Assembly: GCA_963204835.1 (NCBI GenBank) | Contig: CAUJHJ010000024.1 | Coordinates: forward strand, 1-38,779 | DNA length: 38,779 nt | From: Pseudomonadota bacterium | Lineage (GTDB): Bacteria; Pseudomonadota; Gammaproteobacteria; Steroidobacterales; Steroidobacteraceae | Reading direction: 5' to 3' | Part shown: in pieces, positions 7,588 to 15,900 of the stretch | How positions within the stretch are numbered: position 1 is the stretch's first letter | Layout: the number at the start of each line of letters is the position of its first letter | Notes under the pieces: generated by a model | Databases searched by the model: none | Told to the model about the DNA's origin: nothing | Seen by the model: only the letters and a program-made list of their open reading frames with translations | Translations under genes and position numbers: made by a program

Positions 7588-8172
7588 ATGAAAACGCGCA
7601 GTGCGGGTTTTACCCTGATGGAACTGATGGTCACGCTGGCCCTCGCCGCGGTCATCCTTTCGATCGGTGCGCCGAGTTTCGGCGAGTTCCGGCGCAACAA
7701 CCGGCTGACGAGCGTCGGCAACGAATTCCTGGGCGCGGTGCAGACCGCGCGCACCGAAGCCATCAAGCGCCAGACGCCGGTAGCCGTGTGCCCGTCGGCC
7801 GACCCGACTGACGCCGGCGCGACCTGCACGTCGGGCGCCTTCAATGGCTGGATCGTGTTCGTCGACAACGACAACGACTGCGAGCGCGATGCCGCGGAGG
7901 ATGTCGTGCGCGCCGGGAACACGATCGACGCGTCGCTGACCGCGGCATCGACCGGCGATTGCGCGTCCTTTGGCGCAAACGGCTTCCTGCAGAACATCGC
8001 TGGCAAGACCACGGCCGGCAACACCCTCTTCTGTGACGACCGCGGCACTGCGGTGCAGGCCGGTACCGACCAGTCGGCCGCGCGCGGCGTCGAAGTGAGC
8101 GCCACCGGACGCTCGCGTGTCACGCGGGTCATGGACGAAGTGACGGCGGCCCCGTGGCCGGCGTGTTCCTGA
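7588..8172 (+). CDS. fimT: Type IV minor pilin, GspH/FimT family
   Basis: This 194-residue protein starts with a class III (prepilin) signal. A short leader MKTRSAG is cut by PilD after Gly7, leaving Phe8 to be N-methylated, with the key Glu at mature position 5 (FTLMELMVTLALAAVILS). The C-terminal domain, with the FRRNNRLTSVGNEFLGAVQTARTEA region, is characteristic of GspH/FimT. Minor pilins of this class help prime pilus assembly at the inner membrane; in some bacteria FimT binds DNA during uptake. The ATG at 7588 is chosen over the upstream ATG at 7468 because it gives the normal short leader. It is first in the operon; pilV follows 10 bp later. Confidence 0.9.
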   Translation: MKTRSAGFTLMELMVTLALAAVILSIGAPSFGEFRRNNRLTSVGNEFLGAVQTARTEAIKRQTPVAVCPSADPTDAGATCTSGAFNGWIVFVDNDNDCERDAAEDVVRAGNTIDASLTAASTGDCASFGANGFLQNIAGKTTAGNTLFCDDRGTAVQAGTDQSAARGVEVSATGRSRVTRVMDEVTAAPWPACS

Positions 8173-8182
8173 GGTGCCCGCC

Positions 8183-8665
8183 ATGACCACCCCGCATCGA
8201 ACCCGGCAGCGCGGCTTCACCATGGTGGAGTCGCTGGTCGCCCTCGTCGTCCTGTCCGTCGGCCTGCTCGGCATCGCGGGTCTCTACGTGACGAGCCTGC
8301 GCACGGGGCGCACCGCGATGATCCGCACCCAGGCGGTCAACCTCGTCAGCGACATGGGCGATCGCATCCGCGCCAACGGCCGCGCGCGCGGCGCCTACGC
8401 AACCGCCGTCTACTCGGGCGGCCCCGTCGAGCATGACTGCGTCGTGAACGCCAACTGCACGGCCGCGGAGCTCGCGGAGGACGATCTCGCGCGCTGGATC
8501 ACGAGTGTCGACGCCACGCTGCCGAGCCCGGTCGCCACCGTGGCGTACACGGCCGCGGCCGCCACCGGCCTGCCCGACCAGTTCCAGATCTCGCTCACCT
8601 GGCAGGAGGCCAGCGAGGCCTTCAGTTACCAGACGAGCACCTTCCTGATCCCGGTGACGCCATGA
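8183..8665 (+). CDS. pilV: Type IV pilus modification protein/minor pilin PilV
   Basis: This 160-residue prepilin has an 11-residue leader ending in Gly11, then FTMVESLVALVVLSVGLLGIAGLY, with Glu at mature position 5 followed by the hydrophobic assembly helix. This helix is typical of PilV. The periplasmic part is short and carries a Cys pair (DCVVNANC) that could form a disulfide. PilV joins PilW, PilX and PilE in the minor pilin complex that initiates the pilus and carries PilY1. The ATG at 8183 is preferred over a GTG at 8174. The stop overlaps the pilW start (ATGA). Confidence 0.9.
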   Translation: MTTPHRTRQRGFTMVESLVALVVLSVGLLGIAGLYVTSLRTGRTAMIRTQAVNLVSDMGDRIRANGRARGAYATAVYSGGPVEHDCVVNANCTAAELAEDDLARWITSVDATLPSPVATVAYTAAAATGLPDQFQISLTWQEASEAFSYQTSTFLIPVTP

Positions 8666-9717
8666 ACCTGCGCCAGCGCGGCATCGGCCTCATCGAACTG
8701 CTGGTCGCGCTCGCGATCGGCTCGGTGCTGATCGTCGGCGCCGTGTACGTCTACTCCCAAAGCCGCAGCTCCTACCGGGTGAGCGACGCCACCTCGCGCC
8801 TGCAGGAAGACGCGCGCTACGCACTGTCGATCATCGAGCCCGACGTGCAGCTCGCGGGCTACTACGGCTTCTCGAACTCGCCGGACGACTTCAAGTACAT
8901 CACCGGCGGCTCGACCGCGGGTGTGGTGCCGGCCTCGCGGATGCAGGCCGCGAGCGCGGCGCTCGCCGGCCTCGCCTCCGGCTTCCAGGACTGCGGCAAC
9001 AATTTCGCCGTGAACCTCGTCGCGACGGTCGAGGGCAGCAACGACACCTACGCCCTCGGCTGCGGCGCGCAGGCCGGCGGCGCCGAGGCCAACACGGATA
9101 CCCTGACGATCCGGCGCGCCTCGCGCGTCGCACAGGCGGCCGCCACCGCCAATCGCCTGCAGCTGCTGGTGAGCCGCCTGAGCCCGACCAACCAGTACAT
9201 GCTCTCGGACGGCAGCCTGCCCGCGAGCCCGGCGCTCGCGGCCGATACCGTCCAGGTGCGCGACCTCGTGGTGCGCAGCTACTACATCTCGGCCGATTCC
9301 GAGGGTCCCGCCCGCGCGGGCCTGCCCGCGCTGCGCGTGAAGACGCTCCTCGACGATGGCTTCGACGACGAGCAGGTGATGCCCGGCGTCGAGGACCTGC
9401 AGGTGCAGTTCGGCATCGACACGGGCGACTATGACAACGACGGCGTGATCGACCCGGGCCTCGACGCCGACAGCAATGGCATCCCGGACGCCCCGCGCGG
9501 CATCGCGACCCGCTATGTCGACCCGGATGCACTCCCGGTGGGCTTCCAGGTCGTCTCGGTGCGCATCTGGCTGATGATGCGCAGCGCGCAGTTCGAGGCG
9601 GGCTTCGTCGACGGCCGCACCTACGATTACGCGGGCAAGAGCGTCACGCCGAACGACGGCAACCGCCGCATGCTCGTTTCACGCACCATCCAGCTGCGCA
9701 ACGCGCGCCAGCTCTGA
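8662..9717 (+). CDS. pilW: Type IV minor pilin PilW
   Basis: This 351-residue protein matches PilW in size and plan. The leader MNLRQRG is followed by the mature N-terminus IGLIELLVALAIGSVLIVGAVYVYSQSRSSYRVSD (Glu at +5), then a large periplasmic domain. From about residue 256 there are two tandem Asp/Asn loops, DYDNDGVID and DADSNGIPD, matching the DxDxDG-type calcium-binding consensus. That points to a metal-stabilised loop in this minor pilin (inference). The C-terminal RRMLVSRTIQLRNAR strand is typical. It overlaps pilV by ATGA; pilX starts 7 bp downstream. Confidence 0.92.
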   Translation: MNLRQRGIGLIELLVALAIGSVLIVGAVYVYSQSRSSYRVSDATSRLQEDARYALSIIEPDVQLAGYYGFSNSPDDFKYITGGSTAGVVPASRMQAASAALAGLASGFQDCGNNFAVNLVATVEGSNDTYALGCGAQAGGAEANTDTLTIRRASRVAQAAATANRLQLLVSRLSPTNQYMLSDGSLPASPALAADTVQVRDLVVRSYYISADSEGPARAGLPALRVKTLLDDGFDDEQVMPGVEDLQVQFGIDTGDYDNDGVIDPGLDADSNGIPDAPRGIATRYVDPDALPVGFQVVSVRIWLMMRSAQFEAGFVDGRTYDYAGKSVTPNDGNRRMLVSRTIQLRNARQL

Positions 9718-9724
9718 GCCATCC

Positions 9725-10198
9725 ATGCAGACATCCATTGCCAATCGGCGGGGACAGCGGGGCGCGGCGCTCGTGATCGGCCTGCTGCTGCTCGTCGTCC
9801 TCACGCTGCTCGCCATCACCGGCATGAATACGGCCTCGTCCGAGCTGATCATGGCCGGCAACGAGCAGTACCGGCAGAACGCCTTCCACGCCGCCGAGGC
9901 CGGCATCGAGCGCGCGATCAGCGTGCTGCCTTCGATCCCGCAGTCCGGCGCCGCGGTCCTCGTCCCGAACGTCTCGGTACCCGGGTCGACCTCGGGCGAC
10001 ACCTACACCACCGCGAGCCGCTACATGGGTGACGACCTCAACCTGCCGGGCTTCAGCGCCGGCAAGTTCGTCGGCTTCCACTACGAGGTCGCGAGCACGG
10101 GCACTTCGGCGCGCAACGCGAATTCCCGCCAGGTGCAGGGCGCCTTCGTGATCCAGAGCGCCGGCGGCTCCGGCTCGTTCGGTTCCATCAACCCCTGA
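9725..10198 (+). CDS. pilX: Type IV minor pilin PilX
   Basis: This is a 157-residue PilX-like protein. After the leader ending RRGQRG, the mature sequence AALVIGLLLLVVLTLLAITGMNTASSELIMAGNEQ lacks Glu at position 5, as usual for PilX and the analogous GspK. The conserved NAFHAAEAGIERAI motif follows. PilX belongs to the minor pilin priming complex with PilV, PilW and PilE and interacts functionally with PilY1. It lies between pilW and a small secreted protein gene on the same strand with short spacers, so it is part of one transcript. Confidence 0.9.
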   Translation: MQTSIANRRGQRGAALVIGLLLLVVLTLLAITGMNTASSELIMAGNEQYRQNAFHAAEAGIERAISVLPSIPQSGAAVLVPNVSVPGSTSGDTYTTASRYMGDDLNLPGFSAGKFVGFHYEVASTGTSARNANSRQVQGAFVIQSAGGSGSFGSINP

Positions 10199-10220
10199 AA
10201 GCTTCCCCGAGGAACGCACC

Positions 10221-10577
10221 ATGAAGCGCATCCCCCTGCTTGCCCTGCCGGCGATCCTGGCCCTCGGCCTGCTCGCCGCCCCGCAGCCGGCCGGCGCCGC
10301 GGCACCGAAGCTGCGCAACATCACGATCGCCGTCGAGGCGCTCGCCTCCTCGGTCACGCTGCCCTCGAGCGTCGGCGGCACGCTCGCCATGCCCGTGTGC
10401 GCCGCCTGTGCGCCGCGCACGTTCCAGACCACCGAGGCGACGCAGTTCCTGCTGGATGACCAGCCGGCCAGCATCGCGAGCCTGCGTGCCGCCCTGCTGA
10501 AGCACCCGAAGAACATCGTGACGGTGTCCTACGTCGTCGAAACCGGCGTCGTGACCCAGGTCTCCGCCGCGCAGTAA
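10221..10577 (+). CDS. Secreted protein of unknown function in the pil operon
   Basis: This is a 118-residue protein I cannot assign to a family. It has a strong Sec signal peptide (MKRIPLLALPAILALGLLAA, likely cut near AGA about residue 27) and a small mature domain of about 90 residues. The only cysteines form a CxxC motif (MPVCAACAPRTF), followed by TTEATQFLLDD and a strand-rich tail (NIVTVSYVVETGVVTQVS). A GAGGA ribosome-binding site precedes the ATG. It sits 22 bp after pilX and 31 bp before pilY1, so co-expression with the pilus tip machinery is nearly certain. The CxxC could be a disulfide, a metal site or redox-active; there is no thioredoxin fold signature around it. Confidence 0.75.
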   Translation: MKRIPLLALPAILALGLLAAPQPAGAAAPKLRNITIAVEALASSVTLPSSVGGTLAMPVCAACAPRTFQTTEATQFLLDDQPASIASLRAALLKHPKNIVTVSYVVETGVVTQVSAAQ

Positions 10578-10608
10578 GCGCGCCGCAACCGCAACCGAGG
10601 ATCCCTCC

Positions 10609-13600
10609 ATGTCGACCCTCAAGCACCCGATCAGCAAGACGCTCGGATTCGCCCTCGCGACGATACTCGTCGCACTGCCCGCCGCGGCTGACGACACCGA
10701 GATCTACATGAGCAAGGCGTCGGCCGGCGCCCAGCCGAACGTGCTGTTCATCATCGACACCTCGGGCAGCATGGACGGCAAGGTCGACACCACGCCGCTC
10801 TACGATCCGAGCACCACGTATACGGGCAGCTGCGACGCGGACCGAATCTACTACAGCACGGACGACAATCCGCCCACCTGCGGCACGAGCCGCTGGTTCC
10901 CGCGCGCTTCCAATCATTGCGATGCGTCGGCGGCGGCCCTGGTCAACATCGGTGGCTCGGGCATCTGGCCCGCCTTCGGCAACTCGCGCGAGCGCGCAGC
11001 GCAGTACCGCAGCAACCAGTGGCAGGGCATTTCCGGCGGCAACTCGGGCCAGGTCGAATGCGCCGACGACAACGGCGTCCATGGACAGAACGGCACGACC
11101 ACAAAACCCTACCCGAAGAACAACGCCAGCCCGCCCTGGGGCGCTTCGTCGACCCTGAGCTGGAACAGCATCGGCAACCGCTATCGCTTCTACACCGGCA
11201 ACTACCTCAACTATCGCAATGGCGCGGGCACGCCGACCACGATGACCCGCCTCGAGATCGTGCGCGACGTGGCGATCAATCTCGCCTCTTCGCTGCAGAA
11301 AGTGAACCTCGGGCTGATGCGCTACAACACGGACGCCCAGGGCGGCTACGTGCTGCACGCGGTGGAAGACATCGCGGCGAGCCGCAACAGCATCATCTCG
11401 ACGCTGCAGGGATTCGACCCTGACAGCGGCAACGGCGGCACCCCGCTCTCCGAGACCCTCTACGAAGCGGCTAACTACATCACGGGCCGCAGCGTCGTCT
11501 ACGGCGACCAGGGCCGGCCCGGCGTCAGTGTCGACGCCTCCCGGACTGCGCCGGGCGGCCGCACCTACAAGACGCCGATCGAGTACCAGTGCCAGAAGAA
11601 CTACATCGTCTACCTCACCGACGGTGCGCCGACGGTCGACGACGACGCCGTCGATGACATCGGCACCATGATTGGCGGCTCCTGCAAGGCCGATCCGATC
11701 GAGCCCTACCATGACGGCGGCTGGGTCGCGGGCAGCGGCGTGTGCATGGATGACCTCGCCGGCTGGCTCAACAACACGGACCTCTCGAGCACGCTGCCAG
11801 GCACGCAGACCGCGTCCACTTACATGGTCGGCTTCGGCGACGACCTCGCGGGCCAGCCCACCGGCGATACGCCGGGCTACCTGAACGAGATCGCCAAGGC
11901 CGGCGGCACGGAGCGCGCCTACACGGCGGGCGACGTACCGACGCTCACGGCGGCGCTGCAGACGATCTTCAGCGGCATTCAGGACAGCAGCTCGACGTTC
12001 ATCACGCCGTCGATCTCGGTCAACACGTTCAACCGCGCGCAGACGAGCAGCGACCTCTACTTCTCGCTGTTCAAGGTGGCGGCGGGCGAGCACTGGCCCG
12101 GCAACCTCAAGAAGTACCAGTTGCAGGGCACCTCGATCCTCGACGCCAACAAGGACCCGGCTGTCGATGCGAGCGGCTTCTTCGCCAAGGGCACGCAGAG
12201 CCTCTGGTCGGGCGGCGCCGACGGCAACGACATCACGAAGGGCGGCGCGGCGAGCATGTTGCCCGACCCGGCCTCGCGCTCGCTCTACACCTACGCGGGC
12301 TCGAAGAGCAGGCTGGTGGACTCCTCCAACCTGTTCAGCACGGCGAACAGCGCGCTCACCGACGCCGTCGTCGGCGCGGGCAGCTCGACCACGAGCTGCG
12401 GCACGGAGTGCCAGGACACGATCAACTGGGCCCGCGGATTCGACGTGCGCGACGCAAACGGCGACAACAGCACGACGGATGCCGTGCAGTTCATGGGCGA
12501 TCCGCTCCACGGCCGGCCGGCCGTGGTGACCTACGGCGGCGTGCCGGGCGCGCCGGACGACAAGGACACCGTGCTCTTCTTCCCGACCAACGACGGTTTC
12601 CTGCACGCCATCAACGGCAAGGACGGCGCGGAGCGCTGGGCGTTCATCCCGCAGGAACTGCTGTCGCGCCTCAACACGCTGTACAAGAACAACGCCGTCG
12701 CGCAGCGCAGCTACGGCCTCGACGGTGACGTCCAGGTGCTCAAGTTCGACAAGAACCAGGACGGCATCATCGATGCGACCAAGGACGACAAGGTCTACCT
12801 CTTCTTCGGCATGCGCGGGGGCGGCGACCGCTACTTCGCGCTCGACGTGACGAACCGCGACGATCCGCAGCTGATGTGGGACATCGGCCCGTCGGAACTG
12901 CCGGGCATCGGCCAGTCCTGGTCGCCGCCGGTGATCACCCGGATCATGGTCGGCACGGGCGGCTCGGCCAACGGCAATGACGAGAAGTTCGTGCTGGTGT
13001 TCGGCGGCGGCTACGACACCGGCCAGGAAGTGCAGCCCTACAGCACCGACAGCGTGGGCAATCGCATCTTCATCGTCGATGCCGTCACGGGCGCCCGCCT
13101 GTGGTACGGCGGCGGCCCCGGCACCGCGTCCCCCGGCGTCACCTTCGGCAAGATGACGAACGCCATCCCGGGCCGCATCACGGTGATCGACACCGATGGC
13201 GACCTGTTCGCCGACCGCATGTACGCGGCGGACATGGGCGGGCGCATCTGGCGCTTCGACATCACGAACGGCCAGCCCGCGGCCACCCTCGTGGCCGGCG
13301 GCGTGCTGGCGCAGCTCGGCTCGGGCGACAACGGCGCGCAGCCCAACTCGGAGGCCCGCCGCTTCTACAATGCACCCGACGTCTCGCTGATCCAGCGCCG
13401 CGCCGAGGATCCGTACTACAACATCGCGATCGGCTCGGGCTATCGCGGCCACCCGCTCGACACGGTCACGCAGGACCGTTTCTATGCGATCAGGGACAAA
13501 TCTCCGTATGCGAGCCTCTCGCAGGGGCAGTACGATGCGATCACCCCGGTCGTCGACGGCGACCTGGTCGACATCACCGCGAACCCCGCGGGCTCGACCG

Positions 13601-14040
13601 TCACGGCCGCGAGCGCGGGCTGGAAGTTCGTGCTGCCTGACCAGGCGGGCCGCGACGGCGAGAAAGTCCTTGCGGAATCGACCACCGTGAACAACGTGAT
13701 CCTCTTCACCACCTTCCAGCCGCTGCAGGCGGCCGGTGCGGATCCCTGCTACCCGGCCAACATCAACCGCGCCTATGCGATGACGGTCGACTCGGGCAAG
13801 CCGGCGCTCGACTTCAACGACGACGGCGTGACCGACAACAAGGACCTGTCCGTCGACCTGAGCCAGAGCGGCATCGTGGGAGAGATCAGCGTCGCGCTGA
13901 TCCGCCAGGGCAACCAGGACCCCGCCACGCCGCCCTCCTCGCCGCCGACGGTGTGCATCGCCGGCGTGGAAGTGCTGAAGAAATGCGTCAGCGCCGGGGG
14001 TACCATCCGCACCTTCTGGCAGCGCGACGATGCCAACTGA
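10609..14040 (+). CDS. pilY1: Type IV pilus tip adhesin/biogenesis factor PilY1
   Basis: This 1143-residue secreted protein begins with a signal peptide (about residues 1-27, ending PAAAD). A von Willebrand A-like domain follows, with a MIDAS-type DTSGSM (Asp50, Ser52, Ser54), then the C-terminal beta-propeller found in all PilY1 proteins (DTVLFFPTNDGFLHAING, FFGMRGGGDRYFALDVT, ADMGGRIWRFD). An EF-hand-like calcium loop DKNQDGIID lies at residues 714-722, equivalent to the loop that controls pilus extension and retraction in Pseudomonas PilY1. A second Asp-rich loop (DFNDDGVTDNKD) lies near the C-terminus. The length is close to the Pseudomonas protein. It should act at the pilus tip or outer membrane in adhesion, mechanosensing and twitching. 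pilE follows 22 bp downstream. Confidence 0.95.
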   Translation: MSTLKHPISKTLGFALATILVALPAAADDTEIYMSKASAGAQPNVLFIIDTSGSMDGKVDTTPLYDPSTTYTGSCDADRIYYSTDDNPPTCGTSRWFPRASNHCDASAAALVNIGGSGIWPAFGNSRERAAQYRSNQWQGISGGNSGQVECADDNGVHGQNGTTTKPYPKNNASPPWGASSTLSWNSIGNRYRFYTGNYLNYRNGAGTPTTMTRLEIVRDVAINLASSLQKVNLGLMRYNTDAQGGYVLHAVEDIAASRNSIISTLQGFDPDSGNGGTPLSETLYEAANYITGRSVVYGDQGRPGVSVDASRTAPGGRTYKTPIEYQCQKNYIVYLTDGAPTVDDDAVDDIGTMIGGSCKADPIEPYHDGGWVAGSGVCMDDLAGWLNNTDLSSTLPGTQTASTYMVGFGDDLAGQPTGDTPGYLNEIAKAGGTERAYTAGDVPTLTAALQTIFSGIQDSSSTFITPSISVNTFNRAQTSSDLYFSLFKVAAGEHWPGNLKKYQLQGTSILDANKDPAVDASGFFAKGTQSLWSGGADGNDITKGGAASMLPDPASRSLYTYAGSKSRLVDSSNLFSTANSALTDAVVGAGSSTTSCGTECQDTINWARGFDVRDANGDNSTTDAVQFMGDPLHGRPAVVTYGGVPGAPDDKDTVLFFPTNDGFLHAINGKDGAERWAFIPQELLSRLNTLYKNNAVAQRSYGLDGDVQVLKFDKNQDGIIDATKDDKVYLFFGMRGGGDRYFALDVTNRDDPQLMWDIGPSELPGIGQSWSPPVITRIMVGTGGSANGNDEKFVLVFGGGYDTGQEVQPYSTDSVGNRIFIVDAVTGARLWYGGGPGTASPGVTFGKMTNAIPGRITVIDTDGDLFADRMYAADMGGRIWRFDITNGQPAATLVAGGVLAQLGSGDNGAQPNSEARRFYNAPDVSLIQRRAEDPYYNIAIGSGYRGHPLDTVTQDRFYAIRDKSPYASLSQGQYDAITPVVDGDLVDITANPAGSTVTAASAGWKFVLPDQAGRDGEKVLAESTTVNNVILFTTFQPLQAAGADPCYPANINRAYAMTVDSGKPALDFNDDGVTDNKDLSVDLSQSGIVGEISVALIRQGNQDPATPPSSPPTVCIAGVEVLKKCVSAGGTIRTFWQRDDAN

Positions 14041-14062
14041 TCGCCACGGGAGCCCCTGCGCC

Positions 14063-14491
14063 ATGCGAGCCACACAACGCGGTGTCACGCTGATCGAGTT
14101 GATGACGGTGATCGTGGTGATCGCGATCCTCGCGTCCATCGCCGTCCCGAGCTACCGCAACTACCTGCTGCGGTCGCAACGGACGGAGGCCACCACGGCG
14201 CTCCTCAACCTGCAGGCGGCGCAGGAAAAGTTCTACCTGCAGAACAACGCCTACACCGACGATGTCGCCGGCGACCCGCCGGCGGGCCTCGGCCTCGCGG
14301 CGACCACCGAGCGGGGCTTCTACGACATCGCCGTGGTGCTCGGGGCGGACAACCAGTCCTACACGGCAAGCGCAACCCCGGTCGCCGGCGCCGGCCAGTC
14401 CGACGACACCCGCTGCACGGGCTTTTCCGTGACCGATACCGGTGCGCGCGATTCGACCGGGCCTGGCGGCAAGGACTACTGCTGGCGGTGA
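14063..14491 (+). CDS. pilE: Type IV minor pilin PilE
   Basis: This is a 142-residue prepilin. The leader MRATQRG is cut after Gly7 and the mature N-terminus is VTLIELMTVIVVIAILASIAVPSYRNYLLRSQR, with Glu at position 5 and an unusual but tolerated Val at position 1. The alpha1-helix continues with TEATTALLNLQAAQEKFYLQNN, as in PilE, and a C-terminal Cys pair (DTRCTGF...DYCWR) would close the D-region disulfide. It is last in the fimT-pilV-W-X-Y1-E operon, as in Pseudomonas. The N-terminus alone would also fit a major pilin, but the operon context favours a minor pilin. The ATG at 14063 gives the normal leader length. Confidence 0.9.
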   Translation: MRATQRGVTLIELMTVIVVIAILASIAVPSYRNYLLRSQRTEATTALLNLQAAQEKFYLQNNAYTDDVAGDPPAGLGLAATTERGFYDIAVVLGADNQSYTASATPVAGAGQSDDTRCTGFSVTDTGARDSTGPGGKDYCWR

Positions 14492-14541
14492 CGCCGAACG
14501 CCCGAAGAGCCGGGGCGGCGGGCGGAAGCTAGAATGGGGCG

Positions 14542-15501
14542 ATGCGTCTCGCCTTGTTGTTGCTTTGCCTGCCGACCGCGGCACTCGCGGCCGGCGAGCT
14601 GAAACTCGCCACCTGGAACCTCGAATGGCTCATCGCGCCCGAGGCGCTGCAGGGCCTGCGCGCCAGTTGCACGCCCGAGGGCGTGCGCCCGCCGCCGAAC
14701 GCGCGCGCGATCCCCTGCGACGTCGCCGCGAAGCTCAACCGCGGCCGTGCCGATTTCGATGCGCTTGCGCGCTACGCCCACCTGCTTGACGCCGACGTCA
14801 TCGCGTTGCAGGAGGTCGACGGCGACGATGCCGCCCGGCTCGTTTTTCCAGGTTATCGCTTCTGCTTCACCGGTCGCCGCCACGTACAGAACACCGGCTT
14901 CGCGATCCGCCCCGGCATCCCCTTCCGCTGCGGCCGCGACCTCACTTCCCTGTCGCTCGGCGGCTCGGTACGCCGCGGCGCCGAGCTCGTGCTCTACCCG
15001 GGCGACTCGCGCGAGCTGCGCCTGCTGTCCGTGCACCTCAAGTCGGGCTGCGGGTCGCGATTGCTGGACGACCGCCGCAAGGAGTGCGCGGCGCTCAGCC
15101 GCCAGGCGGGCCTGCTCGAGGCCTGGATCGACGCGGAGGCCGCCGCGGGCCGGCCGTTTGCGGTCATGGGCGATTTCAATCGCAACCTGCTGCGTGACGA
15201 GGGTGCGGCGCGCGATGCCTCGGGCGCGCGCCTGCGGTTCTGGCCGGAGATCGATGACGGCGAGCCGCCCGAGGCCGATCTCTCGAACACCGCGGCTGGC
15301 GAACGGTTCGTCAACTGCTCGATGAAGCAGGCCTACCGCGGCTACATCGACTACATCGTGCTGTCGCGGACGCTCGCCGCCCGCCTCGTGCCGGGCTCCT
15401 TCGGGCGTGTCGTGTACGACACGAAGGACGCGGTCCGGCGCAAGCTCTCCGACCACTGCCCGGTGTCCGTCCGCATCCGGGCGCCTGCACCGGCAAAGTA
15501 G
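14542..15501 (+). CDS. Exported endonuclease/exonuclease/phosphatase (EEP) family hydrolase
   Basis: This 319-residue protein has a signal peptide (MRLALLLLCLPTAALA, cut about residue 17) and a complete EEP (DNase I-like) domain. Motifs in order are LATWNLEWL, VIALQEVD (metal-binding Glu), LLSVHLKSGC, AVMGDFNRN (catalytic Asp and Asn), YIDYIVLS and KLSDHCPV (catalytic His). This Mg-dependent superfamily cleaves phosphodiesters or phosphomonoesters in DNA, lipids or nucleotides. Being exported, it could be an extracellular nuclease or a phospholipase-like enzyme, and the sequence does not decide. It starts 50 bp after pilE on the same strand and may be co-transcribed. Confidence 0.85.
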   Translation: MRLALLLLCLPTAALAAGELKLATWNLEWLIAPEALQGLRASCTPEGVRPPPNARAIPCDVAAKLNRGRADFDALARYAHLLDADVIALQEVDGDDAARLVFPGYRFCFTGRRHVQNTGFAIRPGIPFRCGRDLTSLSLGGSVRRGAELVLYPGDSRELRLLSVHLKSGCGSRLLDDRRKECAALSRQAGLLEAWIDAEAAAGRPFAVMGDFNRNLLRDEGAARDASGARLRFWPEIDDGEPPEADLSNTAAGERFVNCSMKQAYRGYIDYIVLSRTLAARLVPGSFGRVVYDTKDAVRRKLSDHCPVSVRIRAPAPAK

Positions 15502-15522
15502 CTCGATTAAGTTCACTTCGAT

Positions 15523-15550
15523 TTGGCAAACTGCGGCTGGAGGGCATAAT
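15523..15550 (+). promoter_or_regulatory. Sigma70-type promoter for the PilZ gene
   Basis: TTGGCA (15523-15528) and CATAAT (15545-15550) are each 5 of 6 matches to consensus with a 16-bp spacer, in a short AT-enriched stretch between the EEP gene and the PilZ gene. The predicted start, about 15557, would leave a leader of only a few bases before the ATG at 15564. It may also serve uppP. Confidence 0.6.
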
Positions 15551-15563
15551 CGGTGCAGGGGCC

Positions 15564-15872
15564 ATGAAGAACATCAGCGAAGAAGAGCGCATCGAGTTGG
15601 AACGCCGCCTGCACACGCGTCACCGGGCGCGCACGACCGTCTACATCACGGTTCCCGGCGGCCGCAAGCGGCTCTGCAGGGCGATCAACCTGTCCGCGAC
15701 CGGCGTGTTCATCGAGACGACCAACCTCGGCCTGAGGAAGGGCCAGCAGGTCCATCTCGCCTTCGCGATCAACCTCGGCAGCATCACGAAGCTGCATCGG
15801 CGCACGGCCACGGTGGCCCACGTGTCGCGGGGCGGCACCGGCCTCATGATGGACGCCTACGCCGCGCGCTGA
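15564..15872 (+). CDS. PilZ-domain c-di-GMP-binding protein
   Basis: This 102-residue protein is essentially a lone PilZ domain. Both signature motifs for c-di-GMP binding are intact: RxxxR at Arg19-Arg23 (RHRAR) and [D/N]xSxxG at Asn42-Gly47 (NLSATG), with a later GGTGLMM strand. Such proteins act as small effectors that change pilus, flagellar or polysaccharide functions when c-di-GMP rises. It is the first gene after the pilus region and is followed 28 bp later by uppP, which could link c-di-GMP to envelope polymer synthesis (inference). A GGDEF-EAL protein is encoded at 36622-38190. It is distinct from the pilus-assembly PilZ, which often lacks the binding residues. Confidence 0.87.
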   Translation: MKNISEEERIELERRLHTRHRARTTVYITVPGGRKRLCRAINLSATGVFIETTNLGLRKGQQVHLAFAINLGSITKLHRRTATVAHVSRGGTGLMMDAYAAR

Positions 15873-15900
15873 GCGCGGCGATCCGGTCCCCACGCAGCAG

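Noticed and set aside
10354-14139. A 1261-codon open frame antisense to pilY1
   Set aside because: Its product is His/Arg/Val-rich low-complexity typical of antisense GC-rich codons, while the plus strand encodes unmistakable PilY1 with domains and calcium loop.
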